Assembly: GCF_001905005.1 (NCBI RefSeq)
Contig: NZ_LWKZ01000029.1
Span: 166,399-230,398 of the forward strand
From: Streptomyces sp. CB02923
GTDB lineage: Bacteria > Actinomycetota > Actinomycetes > Streptomycetales > Streptomycetaceae
Direction: 5' to 3'
Length of the DNA: 64,000 bases
A program made the position numbers and the translations under genes. Below the pieces are notes generated by a model, which saw only the letters and a program-made list of their open reading frames with translations, was not told the DNA's origin and searched no databases. Shown here piece after piece: positions 50,616 through 58,857 of this stretch. Positions within the stretch are counted from its first letter, which is position 1. The number at the start of each line of letters is the position of its first letter.

Positions 50616-52051
50616 GCCCGCTCCCGTGCTGTGTGCGAGCCGTCGGCCCGCGTGTCGGCCCGGCTGACGGCGGCAACCGTCTGGGGGTCGAGGTCGAAGA
50701 GTTCGCGCAGCGCGTCCGCGTAACCGGCGCCGCCGGGTTCGCTGGCCAGCTGCTTGACCCGCACGGTGGGCGCGTGCAGGAGTTTGTCGACGACCCGGCG
50801 CACGGTCTGCGTGATCTCCGCGCGCTGCTTGTCGTCAAGGTCGGGGAGGCGGCCGTCGAGCCGGGCGATCTCGCCCGCGACGACGTCCGCGGCCATGGTG
50901 CGCAGCGCGACCACCGTCGGCGTGATGTGCGCCGCCCGCTGCGCCGCGCCGAACGCGGCCACCTCGTCGGCGACGATGCCGCGCACCCGGTCCACGTCGG
51001 CCGCCATCGGAGCGTCCGCGGACGCGTCGGCGAGGGACTCGATGTCGACGAGGCGCACGCCCTCGGCCCGGTGGGCGGCGGCGTCGATGTCCCGCGGCAT
51101 GGCGAGGTCGAGCAGCGCCAGCTCGGGCGCCGGGGCGACGGCGCTGCCGGTGCCGCCCGCGGTGCCGGTGTGGCCGTCGGCGGCCGCCGTCCGGGCGCCG
51201 CGCGTCTCGGCCGCGGCGGCGACCGCCTCGCCCGTCAGGACCAGGCCGGTCGCCCCCGTACACGAGACGACGACGTCGGCGAGGGCCAGCTCGGACTCCA
51301 CGGCGGGCATCGCGACGGCGCGGGCGGTCAGCCCGTTCAGCGCGCCCGCCGAGCCCGGCTCGGTCAGGATCTGCGTCAGCCGCTCGGCGCGCTCCACCGT
51401 CCGGTTCGCGACGACCAGTTCGCCGACCCCGGCCCGTACCAGCGTGGTGGCGGCCAGCGACGACATCGAACCGGCGCCGATGACCAGGGCGCGCTTGCCC
51501 CGGGCCCACGCGGCGACGTCCGTGCCGCCGGACAGCTGCTCCAGGCCGAAGGTGACCAGCGACTGGCCCGCCTTGTCGATGCCGGTCTCGCTGTGGGCGC
51601 GCTTGCCGACCCGCAGCGCCTGCTGGAAGAGGTCGTTCAGCAGACGGCCCGCGGTGTGCTGCTCCTGCGCGACCGCGAGCGCGTCCTTGATCTGGCCGAG
51701 GATCTGGCCCTCGCCCACGACCATCGAGTCGAGGCCGCAGGCCACCGAGAAGAGGTGGTGGACGGCCCGGTCCTCGTAGTGCACGTACAGGTAAGGGGTC
51801 AGCTCGTCCAGGCCCGCGCCGCCGTGCCGGGCCAGCAGCGTGGACAGCTCGGCGACACCGGCGTGGAACTTGTCCACGTCCGCGTACAGCTCTATGCGGT
51901 TGCAGGTGGAGAGCACCGCGGCCTCGACGGCCGGCTCGGCCGACACCGTGTCCTGGAGCAGCTTGCCGCGCGCCTCGGGGGCGATGGCGGCGTGCTCCAG
52001 GACGCTCACGGGGGCACTGCGGTGACTGAGCCCGACGACCAAAAGGCTCAT
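50612..52051 (-). CDS. hemA: Glutamyl-tRNA reductase HemA
   Basis: 479 residues. The catalytic Cys is residue 50 in VLSTCNRIELYADV. NADPH-binding domain with LVIGAGSMSSLAATTLVRAG, and a C-terminal dimerisation domain (TQTVRRVVDKLLHAPTVRVK). A Gly/Ala-rich insert lies near residues 270-300. It reduces glutamyl-tRNA to glutamate-1-semialdehyde for HemL. ATG at 52051 overlaps the rex stop by 4 nt. Expected to be under Rex control. Confidence 0.95.
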   Translation of the reverse strand: MSLLVVGLSHRSAPVSVLEHAAIAPEARGKLLQDTVSAEPAVEAAVLSTCNRIELYADVDKFHAGVAELSTLLARHGGAGLDELTPYLYVHYEDRAVHHLFSVACGLDSMVVGEGQILGQIKDALAVAQEQHTAGRLLNDLFQQALRVGKRAHSETGIDKAGQSLVTFGLEQLSGGTDVAAWARGKRALVIGAGSMSSLAATTLVRAGVGELVVANRTVERAERLTQILTEPGSAGALNGLTARAVAMPAVESELALADVVVSCTGATGLVLTGEAVAAAAETRGARTAAADGHTGTAGGTGSAVAPAPELALLDLAMPRDIDAAAHRAEGVRLVDIESLADASADAPMAADVDRVRGIVADEVAAFGAAQRAAHITPTVVALRTMAADVVAGEIARLDGRLPDLDDKQRAEITQTVRRVVDKLLHAPTVRVKQLASEPGGAGYADALRELFDLDPQTVAAVSRADTRADGSHTARERA

Positions 52052-52890
52052 GCCGGCATCACGGCGGGTACGTCCCCGTCGGGTCCCTTGCGGTCGGACG
52101 GCCCGGCGGGGGCGTCCGCGTCCGGGCCGGTCTTGCCCGCGGCCTCGCGCACCTCGCGCACGGCCCGGCGGGCCTCGCGCGCGGCGACGGCACGGGCGTC
52201 ACCGGACTCGTCGTCCTGCCCGGCGTCCTCGCCCGCCTTGCGCTGCTCGTGGAAGGCCAGGATCTGCAGCTCTATCGACAGGTCGACCTTGCGCACGTCC
52301 ACGCCGTCCGGGACGGTCAGCACGGTGGGCGCGAAGTTCAGGATGGAGGTGACACCGGCGGCCACCAGGCGGTCGCAGACCTGCTGGGCGGCGCCCGCGG
52401 GGGTCGCGATCACGCCGATCGAGACGCCGTTGTCCTTGATGATCTTTTCCAGCTCGTCGGTGTGCTGGACGGCGATGCCCGCCACCGGCTTGCCGGCCAT
52501 CGCCGGGTCGGCGTCTATGAGCGCGGCGACGCGGAACCCGCGGGAGGCGAAGCCGCCGTAGTTGGCCAGGGCGGCGCCGAGGTTGCCGATACCGACGATC
52601 ACGACGGGCCAGTCCTGCGTGAGGCCCAGCTCACGGGAGATCTGGTAGACGAGGTACTCCACGTCGTAGCCGACCCCGCGGGTGCCGTACGAACCGAGGT
52701 AGGAGAAGTCCTTGCGCAGCTTGGCGGAATTGACCCCCGCCGCGGCGGCGAGTTCCTCGGAGGAGACCGTGGGGACCGAGCGCTCGGAGAGCGCGGTCAA
52801 CGCGCGCAGATACAGCGGAAGCCGGGCGACGGTGGCCTCGGGAATCCCTCGGCTTCGGGTCGCCGGTCGGTGAGTTCGGCCAGTTGCCAC
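52048..52890 (-). CDS. rex: Redox-sensing repressor Rex
   Basis: 280 residues. An N-terminal winged helix (about 15-85) has PEATVARLPLYLRALTALSE and AGVNSAKLRKDFSYLGSYGT. The Rossmann domain has VVIVGIGNLGAALANYGGFA for NAD(H) binding. The domain-swap helix VRKVDLSIELQILAFHEQ is followed by a charged Ala/Arg tail of about 60 residues, longer than usual. GTG at 52890 has AGGAG 5 nt upstream. It senses NADH/NAD and represses respiratory genes and its own operon. A matching operator lies upstream. Confidence 0.95.
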   Translation of the reverse strand: MATGRTHRPATRSRGIPEATVARLPLYLRALTALSERSVPTVSSEELAAAAGVNSAKLRKDFSYLGSYGTRGVGYDVEYLVYQISRELGLTQDWPVVIVGIGNLGAALANYGGFASRGFRVAALIDADPAMAGKPVAGIAVQHTDELEKIIKDNGVSIGVIATPAGAAQQVCDRLVAAGVTSILNFAPTVLTVPDGVDVRKVDLSIELQILAFHEQRKAGEDAGQDDESGDARAVAAREARRAVREVREAAGKTGPDADAPAGPSDRKGPDGDVPAVMPA

Positions 52891-52964
52891 GGTGCTCCTG
52901 CGGGTAGAGCGGGGCTGTGGACGGCCGTAGATTTCCCGACCGCCCCGTCGACAGCAGGCTATGT

Positions 52965-52986
52965 CTTTGTGAACGCGTGCACAAAG
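52965..52986. promoter_or_regulatory. Rex operator (ROP) upstream of rex
   Basis: CTTTGTGAACGCGTGCACAAAG, a 22-bp near-perfect palindrome, 75 nt before the rex start. It matches the TTGTGAA...TTCACAA-type Rex box known from S. coelicolor, with one asymmetric base pair in the centre. Confidence 0.9.
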
Positions 52987-53235
52987 ATGGTGTCCGCTTT
53001 GTCCGGCCAAAGTGACCGGGGTCACGCGGCTTTTACGCCCCTTCGCGGAACCAACTCCCACGGCACACCGTTCACACGTTTCGCACCGGTAACACGGGAG
53101 CGCCGACGGCAGCACCTGCGCTCACTCCTTACCGCTATCCCCCCGGAAACCTACAAATCGCCCACCGATGGTAGTCGACTCAGGCGACTTTCCGCCCCAC
53201 GCGGCGAGCGCCCGGCCGAGGGGCACAATTGCGGC

Positions 53236-53514
53236 ATGGCCCCCCTCTTCAGCCGCAGCACCCGCAAGAACCCCGCCGACAGCACGGTCACACTCATCGG
53301 CAAGCCCGGCTGCCATCTGTGCGATGTCGCACAGGAAGTGATCGAAAGAGTGTGCGCCGAGACCGGCGCCTCCTGGGAGAAGCGGGACATCACCCAGGAC
53401 CAGGAGCTCTACCGCAAGTACTGGGAACAGATTCCGGTCGTCCTCGTGGACGGCGCGCAGCACGATTTCTGGCGGGTCGACCCCCAGCGGCTGCGCAAGG
53501 CACTGGGCGCCTGA
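53236..53514 (+). CDS. Glutaredoxin-like thiol protein
   Basis: 92 residues. VTLIGKPGCHLCDVAQEVIE near residue 18 has the CxxC redox pair (Cys-His-Leu-Cys); EKRDITQDQELYRKYWEQIP and VVLVDGAQHDFWRVDP match the DUF836/glutaredoxin 2-like fold with cis-Pro. ATG at 53236. It is divergent from rex. Partner unknown. Confidence 0.9.
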   Translation: MAPLFSRSTRKNPADSTVTLIGKPGCHLCDVAQEVIERVCAETGASWEKRDITQDQELYRKYWEQIPVVLVDGAQHDFWRVDPQRLRKALGA

Positions 53515-53605
53515 CCGTACGATCCCCGGCCCCGCAACGGTACGAGCCCGGCTACGCACCGCGCGCCCCGTCCCGTACGGCACCGGAACCGCCCGGCGTA
53601 CGCCC

Positions 53606-53629
53606 CCGCCGCGGCACGCGCCGCGGCGG
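53606..53629 (+). terminator. Hairpin downstream of the glutaredoxin gene
   Basis: Perfect 10-bp stem CCGCCGCGGC/GCCGCGGCGG with a 4-nt loop, about 90 nt past the stop. Confidence 0.5.
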
Positions 53630-53736
53630 TCCGGCGCCGTCACCGGGATGGCCGTAACGCAACCGTCGGCCGGTCCGCGGCCGTCGGACATCCGCCCGTA
53701 ACCGGCTGCACCGAACAACCTGGCTACGCTAGCTAC

Positions 53737-54744
53737 ATGGCCCACCCGTCGTCCGCCCGCCATCCCCGTAGGAACTCCTACGGCGCGCTCCTCCCCACGG
53801 GGTGGTTCAGCCGCCGTAGGCGCCACGCCACCGCGCGCAGCGTGCTCGCCGGCGAGGCGGCGGCCGAGGCCGCGCGCAAGTCCTCACTGGAGGCCGAGGC
53901 CCAGGAAGCCGAGGCGCAGGAAGCGGCCGCCCAGGACGAGGGCGCCGAGGAGCCGGACTTCCCGGTCGTCGGCGACACGTACGCCGCCGCGTTCTTCGAC
54001 CTCGACAACACCGTCATGCAGGGCGCGTCCCTCTTCCACTTCGGACGCGGCCTGTACAAGCGGCGCTTCTTCCACAAGCGCGACCTGGCCCGCTTCGTCT
54101 GGCAGCAGATCTACTTCCGTTTCATCGGCTCGGAGAACCCCGAGCACATGGCGGACGCCCGCAACAGCGCGCTGTCCATCGTCCAGGGCCACCGCGTCTC
54201 CGAGCTGATGACCATCGGCGAGGAGATCTACGACGAGTACATGGCCGAGCGGATCTGGCCCGGCACCCGCGCCCTCGCCCAGGCCCACCTGGACGCGGGC
54301 CAGAAGGTCTGGCTGGTCACCGCCGCTCCCGTCGAGACCGCGACGATCATCGCCCGGCGGCTCGGCCTGACCGGCGCGCTCGGCACCGTCGCCGAGTCCG
54401 TCGGCGGCGTCTACACGGGCAAGCTGGTCGGCGAGCCGCTGCACGGCCCCGCCAAGGCCGAGGCGGTACGGGCCCTGGCCGCCGCGGAGGGCCTGGACCT
54501 GGAGCGCTGCGCCGCCTACAGCGACTCCGCCAACGACATTCCGATGTTGTCGCTGGTCGGGCACCCGTATGCGGTCAACCCCGACGGGCGGCTGCGCAAG
54601 CACGCCCGTGAGCAGGGGTGGCGGCTGCGCGATTACCGGACCGGCCGCAAGGCGGTCAAGATCGGCATCCCGGCGGCGGCCGGGGTGGGGGCTCTCGCGG
54701 GGGGTGCGGCGGCGGCCGTGGCGCTTCAGCGGCGGCGGCGCTGA
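53737..54744 (+). CDS. HAD-IB family phosphatase (SerB/CicA-like)
   Basis: 335 residues. An Ala/Glu-rich first 75 residues precede the HAD domain: AAFFDLDNTVMQGASLFHFG (DxDxT), WLVTAAPVETATIIARRLG (motif II), KAEAVRALAAAEGLDLERCA and YSDSANDIPMLSLVG (motif IV). A final hydrophobic helix (VGALAGGAAAAVAL) suggests a membrane anchor. Such proteins are phosphoserine-phosphatase relatives with varied lipid or sugar substrates. ATG at 53737. It precedes bldN in the same orientation as in S. coelicolor, from memory. Confidence 0.9.
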   Translation: MAHPSSARHPRRNSYGALLPTGWFSRRRRHATARSVLAGEAAAEAARKSSLEAEAQEAEAQEAAAQDEGAEEPDFPVVGDTYAAAFFDLDNTVMQGASLFHFGRGLYKRRFFHKRDLARFVWQQIYFRFIGSENPEHMADARNSALSIVQGHRVSELMTIGEEIYDEYMAERIWPGTRALAQAHLDAGQKVWLVTAAPVETATIIARRLGLTGALGTVAESVGGVYTGKLVGEPLHGPAKAEAVRALAAAEGLDLERCAAYSDSANDIPMLSLVGHPYAVNPDGRLRKHAREQGWRLRDYRTGRKAVKIGIPAAAGVGALAGGAAAAVALQRRRR

Positions 54745-55238
54745 AGCGGTTCTTCTAGCGACGGAGGCGTCGGCCTGGTGAGGGCGGGCGCCCTGCGCCG
54801 CCTGTCCGGCGGTGGGCAGCTGTCCCGTCGTCGTGGCGGAGTGATGTCGCTTGGCGTGCACCCGGCCCGGCCGGCCGCCGCCACGCCCGGCGGTCACTCA
54901 CAGCCGGTGTCCGTCGCTTCTCCGGATACCGGCCCGGCCAATCCCTGTGGCATACCCCCGCCCTTCCCCCCGCAGTCCCGTTGCCGGGGGTCCGCCACAA
55001 CACGGCCCGCAACCAGGCAGATCACGTTCCTTTCTGATCAATATCTGCTCAGGAATCGATACTTGATCGGGCATGAACCCGTAACGGACCAGAAGTAATC
55101 GATGATTTGAGCAACTGGGTGTAGCGCTGCCTGTACGAAGCGTTATTCTCCTCAGACGCAAACCGGTACCCACGCGTCCCTACGACGGGTGAACGGTTCC
55201 GCACTGCACGTGATGGAAGCTCTGCCTCTGGGAGTCCC
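54745..55238. other. 494-bp region upstream of bldN
   Basis: No convincing gene. The right half is AT-richer than average. An imperfect inverted repeat GATCAATATC (55036-55045) / GATACTTGATC (55058-55068) lies about 170 nt before bldN. I could not identify a confident BldD box or promoter. Confidence 0.45.
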
Positions 55239-56021
55239 GTGTACCCACACGTCGGGGTTGACGCCTCGGGCCTGGCTACGCTGCGTACGACGCTCGTCGA
55301 CCACCTGCGCAGTTTTGTCCCCACCGCGATCGCCGTCCCCGCATTCGCCACAGCCACCCCCGCCGGTCCCTGCTACGCCCTGGCCGACGGAAGCACCACC
55401 ACAGTCGGCAAGACCGGCGGCAGAACCCGCCGCGGCGCGGGCACGCCCGCCGCCCGGCGCCCCGCCGACAGCGACAGCCGCCGCATGATGGACCTCGTCG
55501 AGCGCGCCCAGGCAGGCGAGGCGGACGCGTTCGGCCGGCTCTACGACCAGTACGCCGACACGGTCTACCGCTACATCTACTACCGGGTGGGCGGCCGGGC
55601 CACGGCCGAGGACCTGACCAGCGAGACCTTCCTGCGCGCCCTGCGCCGGATCGGCACCTTCACCTGGCAGGGCCGCGACTTCGGCGCCTGGCTGGTCACG
55701 ATCGCCCGCAACCTGGTCGCCGACCACTTCAAGTCGTCGCGCTTCCGCCTGGAGGTCACCACCGGTGAGATGCTCGACGCCAACGAGGTCGAACGCAGCC
55801 CCGAGGACTCCGTCCTGGAGTCCCTGTCCAACGCGGCGCTGCTGGAAGCGGTCCGCAAGCTCAACCCGCAGCAGCAGGAGTGTGTGACGCTGCGCTTCCT
55901 CCAGGGCCTGTCGGTCGCGGAGACCGCGCGCGTCATGGGGAAGAACGAGGGCGCGATCAAGACGCTCCAGTACCGGGCCGTCCGCACCCTGGCGCGGCTG
56001 CTCCCGGACGACGCCCGCTGA
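55239..56021 (+). CDS. bldN: ECF sigma factor BldN with N-terminal extension
   Basis: 260 residues. The first about 82 residues (VYPHVGVDASGLATLRTTLV...) match the BldN pro-region that is removed in S. coelicolor. Sigma region 2 (about 83-150) has DAFGRLYDQYADTVYRYIYY and TAEDLTSETFLRALRRIGTF; region 4 (about 195-250) has LNPQQQECVTLRFLQGLSVA. BldN is a developmental sigma factor for aerial-hypha genes (chaplins, rodlins, bldM). GTG at 55239 follows GGGAGT. Its anti-sigma gene rsbN follows. Confidence 0.95.
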   Translation: MYPHVGVDASGLATLRTTLVDHLRSFVPTAIAVPAFATATPAGPCYALADGSTTTVGKTGGRTRRGAGTPAARRPADSDSRRMMDLVERAQAGEADAFGRLYDQYADTVYRYIYYRVGGRATAEDLTSETFLRALRRIGTFTWQGRDFGAWLVTIARNLVADHFKSSRFRLEVTTGEMLDANEVERSPEDSVLESLSNAALLEAVRKLNPQQQECVTLRFLQGLSVAETARVMGKNEGAIKTLQYRAVRTLARLLPDDAR

Positions 56022-56302
56022 CCGCCGCCACGGGGCACGGACCGCGGTCCGTGCCGCCTGCCGCGCCCCGTTCCCCGCCCGCGTCCCCGTGCCCACTGCG
56101 CTTCTGCCTGCCTCCACGCCCCGGACCGCCCGTTCCGGCCCACCGCCAGGACTAACGCTTGGACCACCGCCCCGATCGCCTGAATCTCCCGGGCCGATGT
56201 TGACGCTCACGCCGTCGCCGTACGCCACCCCGTACGGCGCCCCGCGGCCGCTGACACGCCCGGCGCCGGTCACCACTCCTTCTGACTGCGAGTGATCGTT
56301 CG

Positions 56303-56316
56303 TGACCGTTCGGTCA
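56303..56316. promoter_or_regulatory. Short palindrome upstream of the rsbN promoter
   Basis: TGACCG-TT-CGGTCA, 14 bp before the putative -35 element at 56331. It is a candidate regulator site, but its arms are only 6 bp. Confidence 0.3.
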
Positions 56317-56330
56317 GATCATCGTGAGTG

Positions 56331-56359
56331 CGTAACCCAAGTGCCGCGGCGCTCGTTGA
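56331..56359 (+). promoter_or_regulatory. Putative sigma-BldN promoter of rsbN
   Basis: CGTAAC (56331-56336), a 17-bp spacer, then CGTTGA (56354-56359). This has the AAC -35 and CGT -10 pattern of ECF promoters and resembles what I recall for BldN targets. The leader to the GTG at 56508 would be about 140 nt. This fits rsbN being activated by BldN. Confidence 0.6.
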
Positions 56360-56507
56360 GCAAAACGCAGGCTCCCTGCGGTCACGCCATGCCCGCACCC
56401 TCTCACTCGATCGAGTGGATGCGAGCAGGGCGTGCAACCTTCCGGCCCGTCTGGATAGTCAAGCCAGTCCGGGGAGTCGAGCGGGATGACGAGAGGAGGT
56501 GCCGCCC

Positions 56508-57731
56508 GTGATCGCGAACGTATCGGTGCACCGGCGGGCCAACGCCTTCGCCCAGGCCCTGGAGGATCAGGTCCTTCCGGGCGCGGCGGCCGAGGACGAG
56601 GTCGGGACACCGGCGCAAGCGTGCGGAGAAACAAGGCTGTTGGCGGTCGCCGACAGCCTCGGAGAACTCCCCAAGCCGGAGTTGGACCCCGAGGTCAGGA
56701 CCGTCCACCGGGCCCAGCTCATCGCGGCGATGGAGGCGGCCTTCGCCGAAGGCGGCGCGACCGGCGACTCGCGGGTGCCCCAGCAGCGCGGGACCCGCGG
56801 CGCGCACCGCGCCACGAAGTCGCTGGGACGGCTGCGCCCCAGGTCGCGGCTGTCCAAGGGACTCGCGGCGGGCGGCCTGACGGTGGGCGTCGCGGCCGGG
56901 GCCTTCAGCGGCGTCGCCGCCGCCAGCTCCGACGCCCTGCCCGGCGACTCGCTGTACGGCCTCAAGCGCGGCATGGAGGATCTGAAGCTGGGCATGGCGG
57001 ACGGCGAGTCCGATCGCGGCCGCCTCTTCCTCGACCAGGCGTCCACACGCATGTTCGAAGCCCACCGCCTCATGGAGCGCGGCCGTTCCGGCGCCCTCGA
57101 CCACGAGTCGCTCAACGAGATCCGCAAGGCGCTCTCCGGCGTCAAGCAGGACGCCGGAGAAGGCCACCGCCTCCTCCACGAGGAGTACGAGCGCGACGGC
57201 TCCCTCGGCCCCATCCAGACGCTCAACTCGTTCACCAAGTCGCACCGCGACAGCTGGACCCGGCTGCGCGACCGCCTGCCGGCCCAGCTGACGGACGTCC
57301 GCGACGAGGTCAGCTCGGTCTTCGACGCCATAGACGAAGAGGTCGGCCCGCTGCGCTCCCTGCTGCCCAGGAACCCGAGCGGCGGCAACCACCGCGAGAG
57401 CGCCCCCGAAGCGCCCGCACCGGGCTCCACCCAGGGCCGTACGGACCACCCGGCACCGTCCGGGAAGAGCGCTTCCGCGTCCGGTGAGGCCGACGGCTCG
57501 CACGCTCCGCAGCACCATCCGCCGGCCTCGTCCCCGTCCCACGAGGACGAGGGCCTGCTCGGCGGCAGCACGGGCGGCCTGCTCGACCCGCCCGCCGACA
57601 CCAGCACCCCGGCTCCGGACGGCAAGGGACCGGGCAAGGAGACACCGCACGAGCCGGACGTCACGATCCCGCCCCTGCTCCCCGGCCTGCTGCCCGACAT
57701 CGGCCTCGACGGCAAGAACCCGCTGGGCTGA
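56508..57731 (+). CDS. rsbN: Anti-sigma factor RsbN (DUF5667)
   Basis: 407 residues. The N-terminal cytoplasmic region (about 1-85) starts VIANVSVHRRANAFAQALED and is the expected BldN-binding part. One membrane helix (GLAAGGLTVGVAAGAFSGVA, about 118-138) leads to an extracytoplasmic DUF5667 domain (DALPGDSLYGLKRGMEDLKL) and a Pro/Ser/Gly-rich tail. GTG at 56508 has AGGAGGT 7 nt upstream. RsbN holds BldN at the membrane. The identification rests on position next to bldN and topology. Confidence 0.9.
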   Translation: MIANVSVHRRANAFAQALEDQVLPGAAAEDEVGTPAQACGETRLLAVADSLGELPKPELDPEVRTVHRAQLIAAMEAAFAEGGATGDSRVPQQRGTRGAHRATKSLGRLRPRSRLSKGLAAGGLTVGVAAGAFSGVAAASSDALPGDSLYGLKRGMEDLKLGMADGESDRGRLFLDQASTRMFEAHRLMERGRSGALDHESLNEIRKALSGVKQDAGEGHRLLHEEYERDGSLGPIQTLNSFTKSHRDSWTRLRDRLPAQLTDVRDEVSSVFDAIDEEVGPLRSLLPRNPSGGNHRESAPEAPAPGSTQGRTDHPAPSGKSASASGEADGSHAPQHHPPASSPSHEDEGLLGGSTGGLLDPPADTSTPAPDGKGPGKETPHEPDVTIPPLLPGLLPDIGLDGKNPLG

Positions 57732-57740
57732 CCCGCCCCC

Positions 57741-57776
57741 GACGCCCCGGTGCCGCCCACGCGGCGCCGGGGCGTC
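57741..57776. terminator. 16-bp hairpin between rsbN and the acyltransferase gene
   Basis: GACGCCCCGGTGCCGC pairs with GCGGCGCCGGGGCGTC (one T-G wobble) with a 4-nt loop, 10 nt after the rsbN stop and between convergent genes. Confidence 0.75.
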
Positions 57777-57838
57777 GCGCGTGCCCACACCGGCCGTCAC
57801 CGGCCCGCCCGGTCGGCCTCAGCAGCTCACCGGGCCCC

Positions 57839-58843
57839 TCAGAAGAACACGGAACGCCGCTGCACCAGCAGCTTGTACAGAGTGTGCTGGATCGTCTCCC
57901 GCACCTGGTCCGTCAGGTTGAACATCAGCATCGGGTCGTCCGCCGCCTCCGCCGGGTAGCCGTCCGTCGGGATCGGCTCCCCGAACTGGATCGTCCACTT
58001 CGTCGGCAGCGGCACCAGGCCCAGCGGCCCGAACCACGGGAAGGTCGGCGTCAGCGGGAAGTACGGGAAGCCCAGCAGCCGCGCCAGGGTCTTGGCGTCC
58101 CCGATCTTCGGATAGATCTCCTCGGCGCCCACGATCGAGCACGGCACGATCGGCGCCCCGGCCCGCAGCGCGGTGGAGACGAACCCGCCGCGCCCGAACC
58201 GCTGGAGCTTGTAGCGGTCCGAGAAGGGCTTGCCGATGCCCTTGAAGCCCTCCGGCATCACCCCGACGACCTCGCCGCGCTCCAGCAGCCGCTGCGCGTC
58301 CTCGGCGCAGGCGAGCGTGTGCCCGGCCTTGCGCGCCAGCTCGTTGATCACCGGCAGCACGAAGACCAGGTCGGCCGCGAGCAGCCGCAGATGCCGCCCG
58401 GCGGGATGGTGGTCGTGCACCGCGACCTGGAGCATCAGCCCGTCCAGGGGCAGCGTCCCGGAGTGGTTGGCGACGATCAGCGCGCCGCCGTCGGCCGGGA
58501 TGTTCTCGATGCCCTTGACCTCGACCCGGAAGTACTTCTCGTAGAAGGGCCGCAGCAGCGACATCAGGACCTGGTCGGTCAGCTCCTCGTCGTAGCCGAA
58601 GTCGTCGACCTCGTACTCACCGGTCAGCCGTCGGCGGAGAAAACGCAGGCCCCCGGCGACCCGCTGCTCCAGGGAGGCCCCCGGCGCCCCCTGCAGCGCT
58701 CCCGCCGCCTGCTCCTGCCCGGCCTCCCCCCGCGGCTCCGGTACGGGCGCCAGCGACGTACGGCGGCCTCCGCGGCCCGGCCGCTTGGCCTTTCTGCGCG
58801 ACCGGGGCTCCTCGCCGAAGGGAATGACCTTGGCGTCCGCCAT
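57839..58843 (-). CDS. Lysophospholipid acyltransferase (PlsC) family protein
   Basis: 334 residues. A basic N-terminal 75 residues precede the acyltransferase domain. The catalytic HxxxxD is in VANHSGTLPLDGLML; GVMPEGFKGIG is the substrate block (EG) and APIVPCSIVGAEEIYPK the third block. ATG at 58843 has GAGGAG 10 nt upstream. It lies 14 nt downstream of a reductase gene on the same strand and forms an operon with it. Such pairs act on membrane lipids or sterol-like substrates; the substrate is unknown. Confidence 0.9.
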   Translation of the reverse strand: MADAKVIPFGEEPRSRRKAKRPGRGGRRTSLAPVPEPRGEAGQEQAAGALQGAPGASLEQRVAGGLRFLRRRLTGEYEVDDFGYDEELTDQVLMSLLRPFYEKYFRVEVKGIENIPADGGALIVANHSGTLPLDGLMLQVAVHDHHPAGRHLRLLAADLVFVLPVINELARKAGHTLACAEDAQRLLERGEVVGVMPEGFKGIGKPFSDRYKLQRFGRGGFVSTALRAGAPIVPCSIVGAEEIYPKIGDAKTLARLLGFPYFPLTPTFPWFGPLGLVPLPTKWTIQFGEPIPTDGYPAEAADDPMLMFNLTDQVRETIQHTLYKLLVQRRSVFF

Positions 58844-58857
58844 CGTGGGTGAACTCC

